A program made the translations under genes and the position numbers. Under the pieces are notes generated by a model. That model worked only from the letters and a program-made list of their open reading frames with translations, was not told the DNA's origin and made no database searches. Positions 20,266-31,359 of a stretch of 64,000 nt of DNA are shown here, in pieces. The stretch comes from Candidatus Altimarinota bacterium (GTDB lineage Bacteria > Patescibacteriota > Gracilibacteria > BD1-5 > UBA2023). The stretch covers positions 1 through 64,000 of the forward strand of contig JAQUEK010000003.1 in assembly GCA_028685185.1 (NCBI GenBank), written 5' to 3'. Each line of letters opens with the position of its first letter. Position 1 is the stretch's first letter.

Positions 20266-21909
20266 ATGGCAAAAAAAATAACTTTCTGAGATGAGGCAAG
20301 ACTTAAGATGTTTGTCTGAGTCGAAAAGATTGCAATGATAGTTGCTGCTACTATAGGTCCTAAATGAAGGAATGTAGTATTTTCCAAATGATACGGTGCT
20401 CCACAGGTTACAAATGATGGAGTTACGATAGCTAAAGAGATAGAGCTTGAAGATAAGATAGAGAACATGTGAGCGGAATTGGTCAAAGAAGCAGCTTCTA
20501 AGACAAATGATGCTGCTTGAGATGGAACTACGACTTCAGCTTTGCTAACTTATGCTATGATCAAGGAATGATTGAGAGAGATAAGATCTTGAATCAATGC
20601 GATCGAGCTTAAAAACTGAATGAAAAAGGCATGACATGTGATAGAGATGGAACTTGAAAAAAACGCTAAGATAATAAATACCAAAGAGGAGATAGAGCAG
20701 GTTGCAACTATTTCAGCACAGGATTCAGAGGTTGGTAAGATAATCTCTGAGGCTATGGAAAAGGTTTGAAAGGATTGAGTCATTACAGTTGAAGAATGAC
20801 AGACTTTCTGACTTGAAGTAGAACTTACCGAATGAATGAAATTCAGCAACGGATATATATCTCCATATATGATCACTGACTGAGAGAAGATGGAATCAAG
20901 GATAAATGATGCCAGAATCCTTATCACAGACAAGAAAATATCCTCTCTGAAGGATCTTCTTCCTGTACTAGAACAATTGGCATCCACATGAAAAAGGGAT
21001 TTGGTCATAATAGCTGAGGATATAGAATGAGACGCTTTAGCATGAATAATCCTCAATAAGCTTAAATGAGTGTTGAATATTTTATGAATAAAAGCACCTT
21101 GATTCTGAGACAGAAAGAAAGAGATGCTTAAGGATTTAGCTGTTCTCACATGAGCTACGGTTATTACCGAAGAATTATGATATAAGCTTGAAAATGCTTC
21201 GATAGAACACCTATGAAGTGCGAAGAATGTTTCATCGACAAAGGAGAATACCACTATCGTATGATGAAATTGAGATAAGGATCTTATAAAGAGAAGAGTT
21301 ATCGAGATCAAGAACCAGATAGAGAATTCCAAATCTGATTATGACAAGGAAAAGTTCTCAGAACGTCTTGCAAAGCTTGCAGGATGAATTGCTGTCATAA
21401 AAGTCTGAGCTGCAAGTGAGGTTGAGATGAAAGAGAAGAAATTAAGGATAGAGGATGCTCTAAACGCTACAAAGGCAGCCGTTGAAGAATGAATAGTGGC
21501 AGGATGATGAGTTGCTTTGCTTAAGGCATCGAAAAACCTAGATACATTCAAGACCTGAAATAAGGATCAGGATATCTGAGTACAGATAGTATCCAGAGCA
21601 CTTTCTTATCCTGTTAAGCAGATAGCTGAAAATGCAGGGAAAGAATGAGCTGTCATTGTCGAAGAGATCAGAAAAAATGAAGATATAAACTATTGATACG
21701 ATGCATCTGATGATACCTTCAAAGATATGATCAAAGCTTGAATAGTTGATCCTAAAAAGGTTACGAGAAGTGCGCTTGAGAATTCAATATCCATTTCCGG
21801 AATGTTCCTTACGACTGAGGCTGTGGTTTCTGATATTCCGAAAGCAGAAGATGATCATGCTCATGATGCCTGAATGGGTTGAATGGGTTGAATGTGAGGA
21901 ATGTATTAA
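20266..21909 (+). CDS. groEL: chaperonin GroEL (Hsp60)
   Basis: A 547-aa Hsp60. ATP-site motifs are TIGPKGRNVV and AGDGTTT near residues 30 and 85, and the C-terminus is a GGM-repeat tail (GMGGMGGMGGMY). It forms the folding chamber with GroES. The many invariant glycines encoded by UGA here are among the clearest evidence in the window for recoding. It ends before a strong terminator. Confidence 0.97.
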
Positions 21910-21921
21910 AACACAAAACAC

Positions 21922-21954
21922 CCACCAGAGTCATTTTATGACTCTGGTTTTTTA
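21922..21954 (+). terminator. groEL terminator
   Basis: CCAGAGTCA and TGACTCTGG stem followed by TTTTTT. Confidence 0.9.
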
Positions 21955-21977
21955 TTGTATCAAAACCAATAAAAAAA

Positions 21978-22157
21978 CTAATTCCAAAGCTTTTTTTTCA
22001 GGTTTTTAGCTCATCTCTTGACCTTGGAAACATAGCCTAATAATCTGTTTTTCGCATTTCCTAATGCTACTCTTCTTTTTCTGAGCGGTCCCATATGATT
22101 GAAGTTAGGAATAAAACATTTTTTGCATCTTGTTTTTATGCAATTGCAACAGGACAT
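21978..22157 (-). CDS. small Cys-rich basic protein, 59 aa
   Basis: The N-terminus MSCCNCIKTRCKKC packs five of its cysteines into twelve residues, like a metal knuckle; the rest is strongly basic and ends in KKKLWN. Glycines are encoded by GGA, GGA and GGC, with only one UGA. Its composition suggests nucleic-acid or ribosome binding, which is inference. It is convergent with groEL and divergent from pth. No family recognised. Confidence 0.55.
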
Positions 22158-22255
22158 TATACCTGTTTTTACAGCTAAATCAATTAATCGGATATAAAAA
22201 TTTGCAAGATTGAATTAATTAATATACTTAAATCAATTAATATCAAAATTTGGCA

Positions 22256-22789
22256 ATGAAGATAATAGTCTGACTATGAAACCCATGAACTGAATATTCC
22301 AAAACAAGGCATAATGTCGGTTTTATTTTTTTGGATTTCTTAAAGGAAAAATTGAATTTTGAAGACTTCAAGGATTCGAAATTCAAAGCAGTAGTTTCAG
22401 AGTGAGTTTTGAATTGAGAGAAATTGATTTTACTGAAGCCTATGACTTACATGAATCTCAGCTGAGAAAGCGTTGCGAATGCAATAAATTTCTACAAACT
22501 TGATTGCAAGAATGACATAATCGTTATTTTTGACGATATCAGCATGGATTTCTGAAAGATAAGATTTAGGGATAAATGAAGCGCAGGATGACATAATTGA
22601 ATAAAATCCCTTATTGAAAAGCTATGAACCGAGGAATTCAAGAGAATAAAAGTCTGAGTATGATTCGACCCTAAATATGATGTTTCAGATTGGGTTTTGT
22701 CTAAGTTTTCAAAGCAGGAATCCGAAGAGCTCTCAAATTATATATTAGAGGAATGCTATTCTTTATTTTTAGAAAAAATCAATATATAA
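22256..22789 (+). CDS. pth: peptidyl-tRNA hydrolase
   Basis: A 177-aa Pth, which recycles peptidyl-tRNAs dropped from stalled ribosomes. The signatures are GLGNPGTEYSKTRHNVGF (with the catalytic His) near residue 6, KPMTYMNLSGE near residue 65, and GSAGGHNGIKSL near residue 112. It leads an operon of four closely packed genes ending at 23802. Confidence 0.95.
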
Positions 22790-22790
22790 T

Positions 22791-23165
22791 ATGGAATCAA
22801 ACAATAAGCAATCCTCAAAAGAAGAGGAATCAAAGAAACTTAATTTCAAGGAAAAACAAGACAGATTAAGACAAAAAACATCTGAAAAGATCATTAAGCT
22901 AAAGGAACTTATTAGATCGTTATGACTGAATAATATAGATGAAATAATGAGATTTCTGGAAAACATAGAATCAGCTCTTGATTGATTGGATACCAATGAG
23001 CTTGAAAAAGTCGCACAGAAGATACAGGATGAGATACTTATCTCAATCGAAAAGGATAACAAGCTGCAATCATGAGTAAAACTTCAGTTCGCCTTGCTTC
23101 TGAACTGAGATAATTCTACGAGTGAAACCTATGATCCTGATGATGACCAATTTGCTTACCTATAA
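22791..23165 (+). CDS. hypothetical protein, 124 aa
   Basis: A charged, helical protein with a Lys/Glu-rich N-terminus and an acidic end (DPDDDQFAYL). It starts one base after the pth stop. No motif recognised; the operon link to pth and two more small helical genes suggests a shared cellular setting only. Confidence 0.7.
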
Positions 23166-23168
23166 ATT

Positions 23169-23558
23169 ATGGATGCACCGATAAATGATAACTTCAAGTT
23201 CAGACAATATCTTGAAGCCTCAACCCTGACCTTTGCAGAGAAATATGATATAGGCACTATATTCAACTGTCTCAGCAATGAACGGAAGATAAGGATAATA
23301 GATAATTGGCCATTGTATCTGGATCAGATATTGAAGATAAGGAATGAGACCAAGGAAAAAAGACGCGAGAATATAATGAACACCTTGAATAATATCAACA
23401 ATATAGTCAATGACGCGATATTAAGACAGAGGGATCAACAGGAAAAGAATAGGAGATTGGAAGCAGAGCAGCAAGAAATCAACAGAAATGCTCAGGTATT
23501 CGATCAAATGAGAAAAACAAATGATTTACAAAACTTAATTAAAAAGCAATATGAATAA
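23169..23558 (+). CDS. hypothetical coiled-coil protein, 129 aa
   Basis: Residues 60-125 form a long charged helix, rich in Glu, Arg, Gln and Asn, likely a coiled coil. The frame uses no UGA codon; its only glycine is GGC. It starts 3 bp after the previous stop and overlaps the next gene by 8 bp. Confidence 0.75.
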   Translation: MDAPINDNFKFRQYLEASTLTFAEKYDIGTIFNCLSNERKIRIIDNWPLYLDQILKIRNETKEKRRENIMNTLNNINNIVNDAILRQRDQQEKNRRLEAEQQEINRNAQVFDQMRKTNDLQNLIKKQYE

Positions 23559-23802
23559 TTTAAGCTTTAAAGAAGCCACCGACAGATTCATACCTAATTT
23601 CAGAAGGTTTCAGGATAAGCTTGGAAATGAGAATGAAGTTGTAATGAATCTTGAGCAGATGTTCAGGAAAGTATTTGATCTATGACTTATGGAATCGATA
23701 GGGAAGCATATAAATCTGGAGCTTTGACTTTGCATACTTAAGGATCAGGAGATAGACCAGAAAAAATTGAAGGAGATAATGGATACATTTAAAAACAGCT
23801 AA
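23551..23802 (+). CDS. hypothetical protein, 83 aa
   Basis: A small helical protein, last gene of the pth operon. Its start overlaps the preceding gene by 8 bp, and its stop codon lies inside the terminator hairpin. No family recognised. Confidence 0.7.
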
Positions 23803-23822
23803 GGTAAACCTTAGCTGTAAAA
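23795..23822. terminator. terminator overlapping the stop codon
   Basis: ACAGCTAAGG and CCTTAGCTGT form a perfect stem; the TAA of the upstream gene is in the left arm. Confidence 0.75.
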
Positions 23823-23829
23823 ATTAATG

Positions 23830-24534
23830 TTATATCAGTTCTATGTTTTCTGTGCGCTTTTCAATGAATTCATAAAGCTTTGACGGTTTATTTGCTGATT
23901 TCCTATCAAGCTCTCAAGTCTCTTTTATTATATCCAGAAAAAACAGCTTTTTTCTGAAATTCCTCTTATCAATGGTTTCTCATAGGATGGTTTCATAAAC
24001 CTTGTGAAGATAGGGTATCGTAAATTCCTTAGGTACTATATTTTTCACTATATCAGTATATTCCAAAAGATAATCAAGCCTTTTTTTCGCCACATTTATG
24101 ATATTCTTATGGTCAAAATGGAATCAGATCTCTATGGAATCGAGATTATTGTAATCTATTATCTGTATCTTTGTAAAATCAGCATTCTTAAGGAAATTAT
24201 CGACGCTGACCATGCAAAAATATGATATGGATATCACATGCCCTCTCGGATCCCTATTCGGGTCTCAAAAGACTGACAATTGCTCACAATATGCTCATTG
24301 TATTCAGGTTTGCTTTAATAATATCCCGCTTATATTATCTTCTAAGGATACTCACTTTTTTACTATTCATCATGGGAGTATATATTTCACCTTTTTATCT
24401 TCCGATTCTTTTATATCTAGTACTATACATAGTTTATTCTTATATATAGTGAATATAACTATGTCGATAGCTACTATTGGTATAGCCAAGGTAAATACAT
24501 TATCAGGGTATTCTTTATTTTGTGTTTCGTTCAT
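23830..24534 (-). CDS. NrtR-like regulator with degenerate Nudix domain
   Basis: A 234-aa protein with a Nudix fold at residues 10-140 and a winged-helix C-terminus (FTIPYLHKVYETILG, then DKRNFRKKLFFLDI, then SKLYEF), the architecture of NrtR, the repressor of NAD metabolism genes. In the Nudix box (PGGIVKKGVSLEDN...LLKQTG) the catalytic REUxEE residues are replaced (GILLKQ), so it should bind but not hydrolyse its ligand. It is divergent from the 53-aa/798-aa transcript, whose control region it may bind. Confidence 0.75.
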
Positions 24535-24687
24535 TTTTCAAAAATAAGCGTAAATATTACTCCGCTTTTAAAACATTATTTGTGAATATAAAATGTATAC
24601 AAAGGTATGCTTTAACAACATGTTTCATTATATATTAAAATATAAAAAATCAATATTAATTTGCTAAAAATTAAACTAAATTTAAAT

Positions 24688-24707
24688 TTAGTGTAAAAAT
24701 AACATTT
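24688..24707 (+). repeat. direct repeat copy 1, possible operator
   Basis: A 20-bp exact match to 24854-24873, with an internal TGT-N7-ACA dyad. The following leader and ATGAAAAC start also resemble those after copy 2. Confidence 0.6.
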
Positions 24708-24853
24708 ACTTCTGAAAAAAAATGAATATAATTACTGCATAATATTTTTTGAATATTATGAAAACAAATACTTTTTTGTTATATGTAGCTATATATAACG
24801 TATAAAATATTTATACTTGTCATAATAATTTTTTTTATTCTTATCGATATAAA

Positions 24854-24873
24854 TTAGTGTAAAAATAACATTT
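24854..24873 (+). repeat. direct repeat copy 2, possible operator
   Basis: A 20-bp exact match to 24688-24707, 77 bp before the start of the 53-aa gene. Confidence 0.6.
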
Positions 24874-24930
24874 GCATATATGAATATCAATAAGATTTAT
24901 ATATTTTATAAATATAATCATTGAGAATTT

Positions 24931-25092
24931 ATGAAAACAGCAAAAATATTCAGTGAAAACTCCAATTTTCAGTTTAACACAATAGAACAGAAAGAATTGA
25001 CTGATAATATATATGATATTCTCGATGCTGAATACAGACGTCTACTTATAATACATTCATTACTTGTTTCAATGCTGGAGTGCAAAAAATAA
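24931..25092 (+). CDS. small protein, 53 aa
   Basis: A 53-aa acidic N-terminal half followed by a short amphipathic or hydrophobic segment (RRLLIIHSLLVSML) and ECKK. There is no glycine at all. It is the first gene after the duplicated control block and lies 60 bp before the 798-aa gene, so the two probably form one transcript. Function unknown. Confidence 0.5.
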   Translation: MKTAKIFSENSNFQFNTIEQKELTDNIYDILDAEYRRLLIIHSLLVSMLECKK

Positions 25093-25152
25093 CAAGCAAA
25101 ATGTAGTCGGAATGAAAATCAATTCTGATTATTATTTATAATAATGTTAATT

Positions 25153-27549
25153 ATGGAAAAAACGGCAGAAAAGCTAATTTTGCAGCAGGATATAAGCAGT
25201 TCTGCATATTGAAAGAAGATTTATTTTTCTGGAATAGCTTCAAAGATAAAAAAAATTATCAAGGATACATTCTCATTCTCTGAACCACTTAAAGATACTG
25301 CATTGCCGAAAACAAATGAGTCATCAGTCATCAAGACAGTTTTCGCAGATTCTTTTAACGAAAACATTAATAAAGAATCTATTCAATTATCACCAAATAC
25401 AAGACAATTTTTTTTGACAGGGGACATCAAGGAACTGGAAATGATAGTTGCAGATACAAAAAAATCCATTGATTTTGCTTTACGTTTGGTTAAAAGGAAA
25501 ATATCAGAGCATTGATATAATGATAAGGTTAAAAGCATGGAGCAATCGATATCTGATCAAAAAGAAGAACTTACGCTGATGGAAATCCAATTGGAACAAA
25601 AAAAGAAAATGCTGCTATCTTGAAGCAATGCTGCTTTAGATGTCAGCATGAAGACAGATTGTATTGAAGATTTATCAGTTGAAGACAGTTTTATTTTATC
25701 TGATTGACTCAGATATTCTATTTGACAGACGATAACATATAAATCTACAAGTTGAGAATCATCGAATTATAAGATATTATGAAGGTCGGAACATGAGAAT
25801 CCATGATTAATTCTGCAAAAAATAGGTCATAAAAATAAATTTGCCATATCATGAGATAGGCTTTCAAATGTTTCTCATCCGAAAATTGAAAATATTATTC
25901 ATACCGTAAAAGAAAACAATGATCTTATATTGAAGCCTGAGATAACCAGTATGGAAGATAATGCGTTAATTATAAAATCAACAGATAATGAATCGGATAA
26001 ATGCATTTCCGAAGTTTTTCAAGATGATTCAAATGAAAACCAAAATATGGCAAGAAATTCAGAAATAAACAAAGAAAATCTTTCTTCAGGTAAGAAATGA
26101 ATATCTGATACTTTGGCAAATTTATGATTCAGATCATCAGAGATCAAAAACAAATTCTTCTCATTTCTATTGGATAAAGCAAAAGATACAGTAAAAGCAA
26201 ATGAGATAATGAGTCTATATTTTGAGAAATATTCGGAGATTTATGAAAAAGAAAGGAAAAGTATGGACTTATTGCAGAAAGAAACCAGCAAGACAAAAAT
26301 GATGAAATTCTCATGAATCTCAAAAGGTGTTTTAGATATCCTGAAATATTGAAGGGTGTTATATGACGTTGTTGATACGGTTTCATTCAGATCCTTTAAT
26401 CCATTCAGGAATATTACAGCATTGTCAATGCTTGCATGAAGAAGTGCCCAAGTGGCAAAGGAAACCAGACTATCTAATAAACATGTGATCGAACGAACTA
26501 GGATAAAAGATGAAAGCAAAGCTCATGATGAAGCTTGGCAAATCTATAATCATGCGATGGAGACAAAATGAGATTTCATAACAAGTGAGGATATTACAAT
26601 GTCATATAAGAGAAGTCTTATAAAAAATCTTCAGAAAAGACTCGAAAATTTAAATTCTGAGAAAACCTGATTCTTATGATCTCTGTTCAGATGAGATACA
26701 AGGAAATATATAAAAAGAATGAAAGAGAGGATAAAAAAGATAAATAATAGCAGGTATATGACAAGGGATCAGAAGATTGAGAATATATGAATATTTCTGA
26801 AAAAAAATGATGATTTACTGTCTGATCTCGATAGAATGGTAGGAAGTGATTGAACAGTTGATAATATAGCATATTGCTGACGTATAGTTGAAAAGGTTGC
26901 AAAATCTGTAGCAAGCCTGTTAACTTTGGATTCGATATGAAGATTAGCATATGCATGAGTTGATGCCATATGATTAGTAGAAATTAATGCTAATCCGGGA
27001 CAGCCTCAGATGACCCCGATAATATGAATACATGAATATTCAAAGGATTATTCAGATAATGATTTTTGAAGAACTCCTTATGTATATAAAACAGACATTA
27101 ATAGTATAGTTGATAGCATCAAAATGAATCAACTCTTTTCATCATTTGAGAATAATCAGATAAATGAAATTAATAATGCACAACTTACTGATATAGACAG
27201 AATCAATGAGGATGTCATCAGCAAAAACCCATCTGACTCAGTTATTTCTGATATACCTAATGAAAATATGAAAAGCCTATCTGATATCCCGGTATCAGAT
27301 CTGAATGATATAGATATTATTAATCCTGAAACAATCAGAATAACAAAAGGTTATTCAGTATGGAAGGTTCTTAGCGAACTTTTATCCTGAAATAAAGATT
27401 TTGATAATAATGAATTCATAAGCAAGGTTATAAGGACAATTGAGTCTGACCCCAAATCTTATTGATTGTATTCAGATGATATAAATATAGTTTCGATAGA
27501 TGATTTAAAATGAATGAAATGGAAAAAAGCGATTATAGAAAGCATTTAG
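25153..27549 (+). CDS. large unknown protein, 798 aa, LysM-like C-terminus
   Basis: The largest unknown gene here. An ATG 9 bp upstream (25144) is also in frame. The first third is polar and Ser/Lys/Glu-rich; residues 110-165 form a coiled coil. The middle (about 300-560) is helical and basic, with repeated KRMKERIKK-type segments. Residues 575-620 are Ala/Gly-rich and weakly hydrophobic. The last 70 residues (ITKGYSVWKVLSELL...) recall a LysM wall-binding module, but imperfectly. No signal peptide. Two membrane proteins follow. Confidence 0.75.
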
Positions 27550-27578
27550 CTTATATTATTTAGTAATATCATATCCTT

Positions 27579-27815
27579 ATGGATAATATAATATTTAAGG
27601 TTGTCTTCATTATTTTGTATATGTTTTTTTTGTTTTGAGTGTACCATTTTTTCATGTTTATGGCAAAAAGGCAGCATAAGCAGAACCTATCAAAAATCGA
27701 TAAATCATGACATCAATTGTTTGAAAGGAATTTCGAGAAGATATGATTAATGATAAGAATAACCCTGATTGTTTTTTTTATGATATCTATTTTTATACTT
27801 TTAATCTTTTTTTAA
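27579..27815 (+). CDS. small two-span membrane protein, 78 aa
   Basis: Two hydrophobic segments (residues 4-28 and 58-78) flank a basic middle (KRQHKQNLSKIDK). It begins 30 bp after the 798-aa gene and ends 1 bp before the next start, so it belongs to that operon. No family recognised. Confidence 0.7.
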
Positions 27816-27816
27816 T

Positions 27817-28335
27817 ATGATGCTTCAAGATAAAAATACCCTTCTTCTAAGAAGGCATAAGATAAAGCTTGTATATATTTTCTGAAAACTTATGATAATG
27901 TTTTCATTGTGCTTCTTGATAATGTTGTCTGTCGAACATTTCAATAGCTCTCCTGTATATGATAATGTGCTTCATTTCTATGTTATGCCGTTTTTGCTTT
28001 TAATTGTGAATCTGATACTTCTGGTTCATATCTATGATATCATATGATACTACAATAATATAATATTGATAGATGATAATAATATAATGATAATACAGAA
28101 TTCTCTTCTGCTGCGCGAAGATATAGAAGTTATAAGTCTTTCCCAGATAACCAAGATCAATATCATATGTCAATGAATCCTTCCGAATATATTATGATAT
28201 TGAAAGCTTGTAATAGAACAGCAAAGGACACAGACCAGACCATTGTTCCATATTCATAATCCATACTTAATATTGAACCATATAAACAGCAGGATAGATA
28301 AGATAAATAGGAATCTAGAATTGAATCCTTTGTAG
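27817..28335 (+). CDS. membrane protein with PH-like (bPH2/YdbS) layout
   Basis: A 172-aa protein: two membrane spans (residues 18-40 and 55-78), then a beta-rich soluble domain (ILIDDNNIMIIQNSLLLRE, then ISLSQITKINI). This fits the bacterial PH domain proteins of the YdbS/YdbT type, although the match is by layout rather than by a strong motif. Last gene of the operon beginning near 24931. The start is a double ATG. Confidence 0.6.
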
Positions 28336-28346
28336 CGCATGATAAA

Positions 28347-28374
28347 TAATCTCACGTTTTTAAGATGAGATTAT
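28347..28374. terminator. two-way terminator
   Basis: ATAATCTCA and TGAGATTAT stem around an 10-base loop between two converging genes. Confidence 0.6.
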
Positions 28375-28401
28375 CATATTATGAATCGACATGTTATCTT
28401 A

Positions 28402-30264
28402 CTATCTGACCAGCACATATCCATATATATTATACCATCTGTCTGAAGTCGGTTTTCAAGTATAAAGAGGATTACTGACCCAAATGCTATGTATGATAAC
28501 CTTGTATTTTCATTTTTTTCAGCTTATTTCGAACACTGCAACGCTTTTCTCCAAATCTTGCTTTTTTGAGTTCTTGTATTTATTTTTCAGGTTATCTATG
28601 ATTGCCCTCAAATCAATATCGTCTAATATCTCCTTTCAATTCCTTATTTCTAAAGATTGAGAAGTATAGTTATATTCCACATGTTCTCAGCTTGAAGTTT
28701 TTTCGCTATCCATATACAGGATTTTAGAATATCAGCTTGAATCGATCGGGAATAATTCTTTCTCTGGAATGGTAAAACTTACAATATCCGGCTCATATAT
28801 TCCTTGTCATCTTACATATGCCTTTACTTTTATCTCTTCCGTGATAACCCTTACGATTTCCCAGTTGTTCGTAGGATAGTTTCTTTTATATTCGGCTGTT
28901 TCAATTTTAGATTTTTGCTCTATCTTAGCATATTGTTCAGGAAATAGCTTTTTGATGCTTCTGCAGCTGTTGATCTCGCAAAGATAGCTTATGCCTGAAT
29001 ATATATCATTTGAAAGATCCGATTTTATATCTTCATAGTCTTTCAGCGGAATAATCTTTCAGCCTATTGATATTCATGCAATCTTGAGATTATTCTCAAG
29101 CATTGCTAATTGCCTTGATTCTGGCAGGGAATAGACCGACCATGGTCAGATCGATATTATTATCGTGAAAACCGTCAGTATAAGCGGGATGTAGGCTAAA
29201 TATTTCCTATTAGAAAATATGAGATATAAGGAAACAACTCAGAGCCATACACCGAAAACAACTATGAAATATCTGTTCATAGTTAAGTCATACTGTGCGA
29301 TCCTGAGATATATCGCATAAAAAAGCATGAAAAGCTGTGGAACCACAAAATAAGGGAACAATTTTCTGAATAAACCTATGAATCTGATGGTTTCATCGAA
29401 TATATAGGAGAACATGTATATCAGATATCCGAAGATGGAGAATCAGATGACCATCCAACAAACTTCTCAATTCGGCCATTGCTTGAAATCAAGCAGAACC
29501 TTTATCGAATATGCGTATAGGATTATGAAATAGACGCAGATGAATGGAATGGCTATATATTTCACCAAAAACGAATAGAACACATTCTGGATGAAATTGC
29601 TTTCATTGAAACTTTCCTTCAGAGGTATCTTGGTCAGTGCAAATATAGGGGTGATGAATGACAAAGCCACTATCGCCCAATCTCCGTATATCTTCGAATC
29701 CACTATTCATTTAAGGTCGAAAAGCACAAACACAGCACCTATTCAGATGCTTCAGAGCCCGAAAAGAACTCATCATAATATTGCGGAAATCAGGAAGACT
29801 ACGCTGGTATTATAGAAATAGCTGTAATAATTCTTTTGCATATCTTCTTTTCAGAACAATCTTCTTAAAAAAGGGGAGAAAAACAGGAATGATATTATTC
29901 AGGAAAGGGTCAATATGAAAAATATGACATTATCGAAGCTGCCGAAGTTCACATTGAATCAATCATAGAACATAAGTCAGAACAGCAATGATAGAAGTTG
30001 AAGGATGTTTTTCTTAAGTCTTGGCAATGACATGCCTTCCGAACAGAGATAGAATCATAGGCTCAAGAAAAATGCTATTATGACGGAAAATATAGCTTTT
30101 ATGATTCTCTCATTGATATCCTGCGTCAGTTTTCAGTGCAGATCGGCAAACAATAGGGCACTAAGTGCGACTATCATCAATATCGATAAGGGAAACCTTT
30201 TAACTATGGCAAATAAGCTTTCCTTTAAAGTTCAAACATTGAACATTGAAAATATCTTTTTCAT
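28402..30264 (-). CDS. DUF4153-type polytopic membrane protein
   Basis: A 620-aa protein with about ten membrane spans in residues 15-385. A long soluble C-terminal region (about 390-620) has YEDIKSDLSNDIYSGISYLC and beta-rich segments. The layout and motifs such as IYGDWAIVALSFITP fit the DUF4153 family of large membrane proteins, whose function is unknown. It is monocistronic and convergent with the 798-aa operon. Confidence 0.7.
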
Positions 30265-30365
30265 AAGCGAAAGATTAATATTAAAGAATCTAAACAATTC
30301 CATTTTCTACTATTTGCAAAAAAAGCAAATGATAATAGTTTTTTATATTGTAATCAGGAGCTTAG

Positions 30366-30398
30366 ATAAAAAATGCCCCAAGTTTTTACAAGGAGCAT
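30366..30398 (-). terminator. terminator of the nuclease gene
   Basis: On the minus strand ATGCTCCTTG pairs with CTTGGGGCAT and is followed by TTTTTT. Confidence 0.7.
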
Positions 30399-30418
30399 AT
30401 TTGTTTTTTACAATTTAA

Positions 30419-31087
30419 TTATTTAGCAATTAAATCTTTAATTTTAGCTTCAACCTCTTCTACCTCTAATTTAAGTCAAGTTAGGGTTTTCAATTCAGCT
30501 TGAATCTTTTTTAAGATCACAGGACTAAGTAAGATTTTTTGGATATTTTTATTGCTAAAAGCCTGAGTTTTTAGAAATAATTCTTCCACAGCTCATTTAA
30601 TGAAGCTTTCTTTATGAAAGTATTTAAACGAATCAAGAATTTTACTGCTTGAATTATCTTCAAGTAAATCTACTTCTAATATTAGATCATAATCGACTTT
30701 CTTTCAAAAAGATAAATAATATAATCTCCATTTCTTTAAATTCGTTAAAACAACATATTTAATTCATTCATTTCAAGCATAGCTTGTAGCTTGAAAAATA
30801 TGGTTACTATTTAAATCGATTGTAATACCTTTCACTTCAATTAAAAAAGTTAATTTATTATCAATCTTAACTCAATAATCGCAGTATTGTCATCTTATTC
30901 TATATTCTGTTGTAACATCAAAAAATTTATCATATCATAGAATTTCTCATAACATGTCATTTATTATATTTGAAGTATCGCTTTCATTTAAACCTTTCTG
31001 TTTTGCAACTTCAATAATTTTTTTGTATTTATTAATCGATTTTATTGCAAGCTCTTTTGATTTACTTGTTAATTCAAAATTTTTCAT
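30419..31087 (-). CDS. restriction-type (HSDR_N) nuclease domain protein
   Basis: A 222-aa protein with the PD-(D/E)xK core of type I restriction R-subunit N-termini: RIRGQYCDYGVKIDNKLTFLIEVKG near residue 65 gives the Asp and the E-x-K pair. ATSYAGNEGIKYVVLTNLKKW is the family's second conserved block. No helicase part, and no hsdM or hsdS nearby. The gene is very AT-rich and lies beside a tRNA with a duplicated 3' end, a classic spot for acquired DNA. Target unknown. Confidence 0.75.
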
Positions 31088-31154
31088 TTTTAATAGTTAT
31101 TATAAATAAGATATTTGTTCAATATTAAATGTTTTCATATTAGACCGTTTTTTG

Positions 31155-31178
31155 AAAAATCAAAATATTTTGATTTTT
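31155..31178. repeat. 24-bp perfect palindrome
   Basis: AAAAATCAAAAT is mirrored exactly without a loop. It lies downstream of the tRNA-Arg side on the minus strand and could act as its terminator. Confidence 0.5.
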
Positions 31179-31198
31179 AAGATATTTTAAATTCTTAA

Positions 31199-31220
31199 TT
31201 TGGTACAGCCGACAGGGATC
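31199..31220 (-). repeat. duplicated 3' end of tRNA-Arg
   Basis: These 22 bp match 31358-31379 exactly, which covers the CCA end, acceptor arm and part of the T arm of the tRNA-Arg gene. The rest of the tRNA is absent. This is the pattern left by an integration or duplication at a tRNA gene. Confidence 0.75.
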
Positions 31221-31357
31221 TTTTTTCTCCGTTTCACTTCTAAAAATGCCTTGCAACATAATGTGCCATTCAAGGCACATTATCTCAGCTCATACTTTGC
31301 TGAGGTTACTACGGTTTCGATTCCTGTTTCCGATTTTTTTAATTTTTTAATTTAACT
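31221..31357 (-). other. structured insert between tRNA end copies
   Basis: A 137-bp segment bounded by the two tRNA-end copies. It contains two consecutive perfect hairpins: ATAATGTGCC/GGCACATTAT with a 6-base loop (31258-31283) and CTCAGC/GCTGAG with a 9-base loop (31284-31304). No ORF is visible. It may be a small RNA, a processed precursor spacer or a miniature mobile element. Confidence 0.45.
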
Positions 31358-31359
31358 TT

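Larger units (their letters stand above)
24535..24930. other. 396-bp AT-rich control region with duplicated block
   Basis: No substantial gene. It holds two copies of TTAGTGTAAAAATAACATTT (24688-24707 and 24854-24873). Each lies 70-77 bp before an ATGAAAAC start: the first opens a 15-codon ORF (24758-24805), the second the 53-aa gene at 24931. TGT-N7-ACA inside the repeat is a dyad typical of operators. Divergent promoters for the regulator and the unknown operon must both lie here. Confidence 0.6.

Noticed and set aside
20550-21332. 260-codon open frame on the minus strand
   Set aside because: It is antisense to groEL, which is unambiguous on the plus strand when UGA is read as Gly. Its Ser/Phe/Ile-rich translation is the usual shadow.
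31221-31357. tmRNA or second tRNA in the structured insert
   Set aside because: It lacks a tRNA-like 5' half, a tag reading frame and enough length; only the 22-bp tRNA end is shared.
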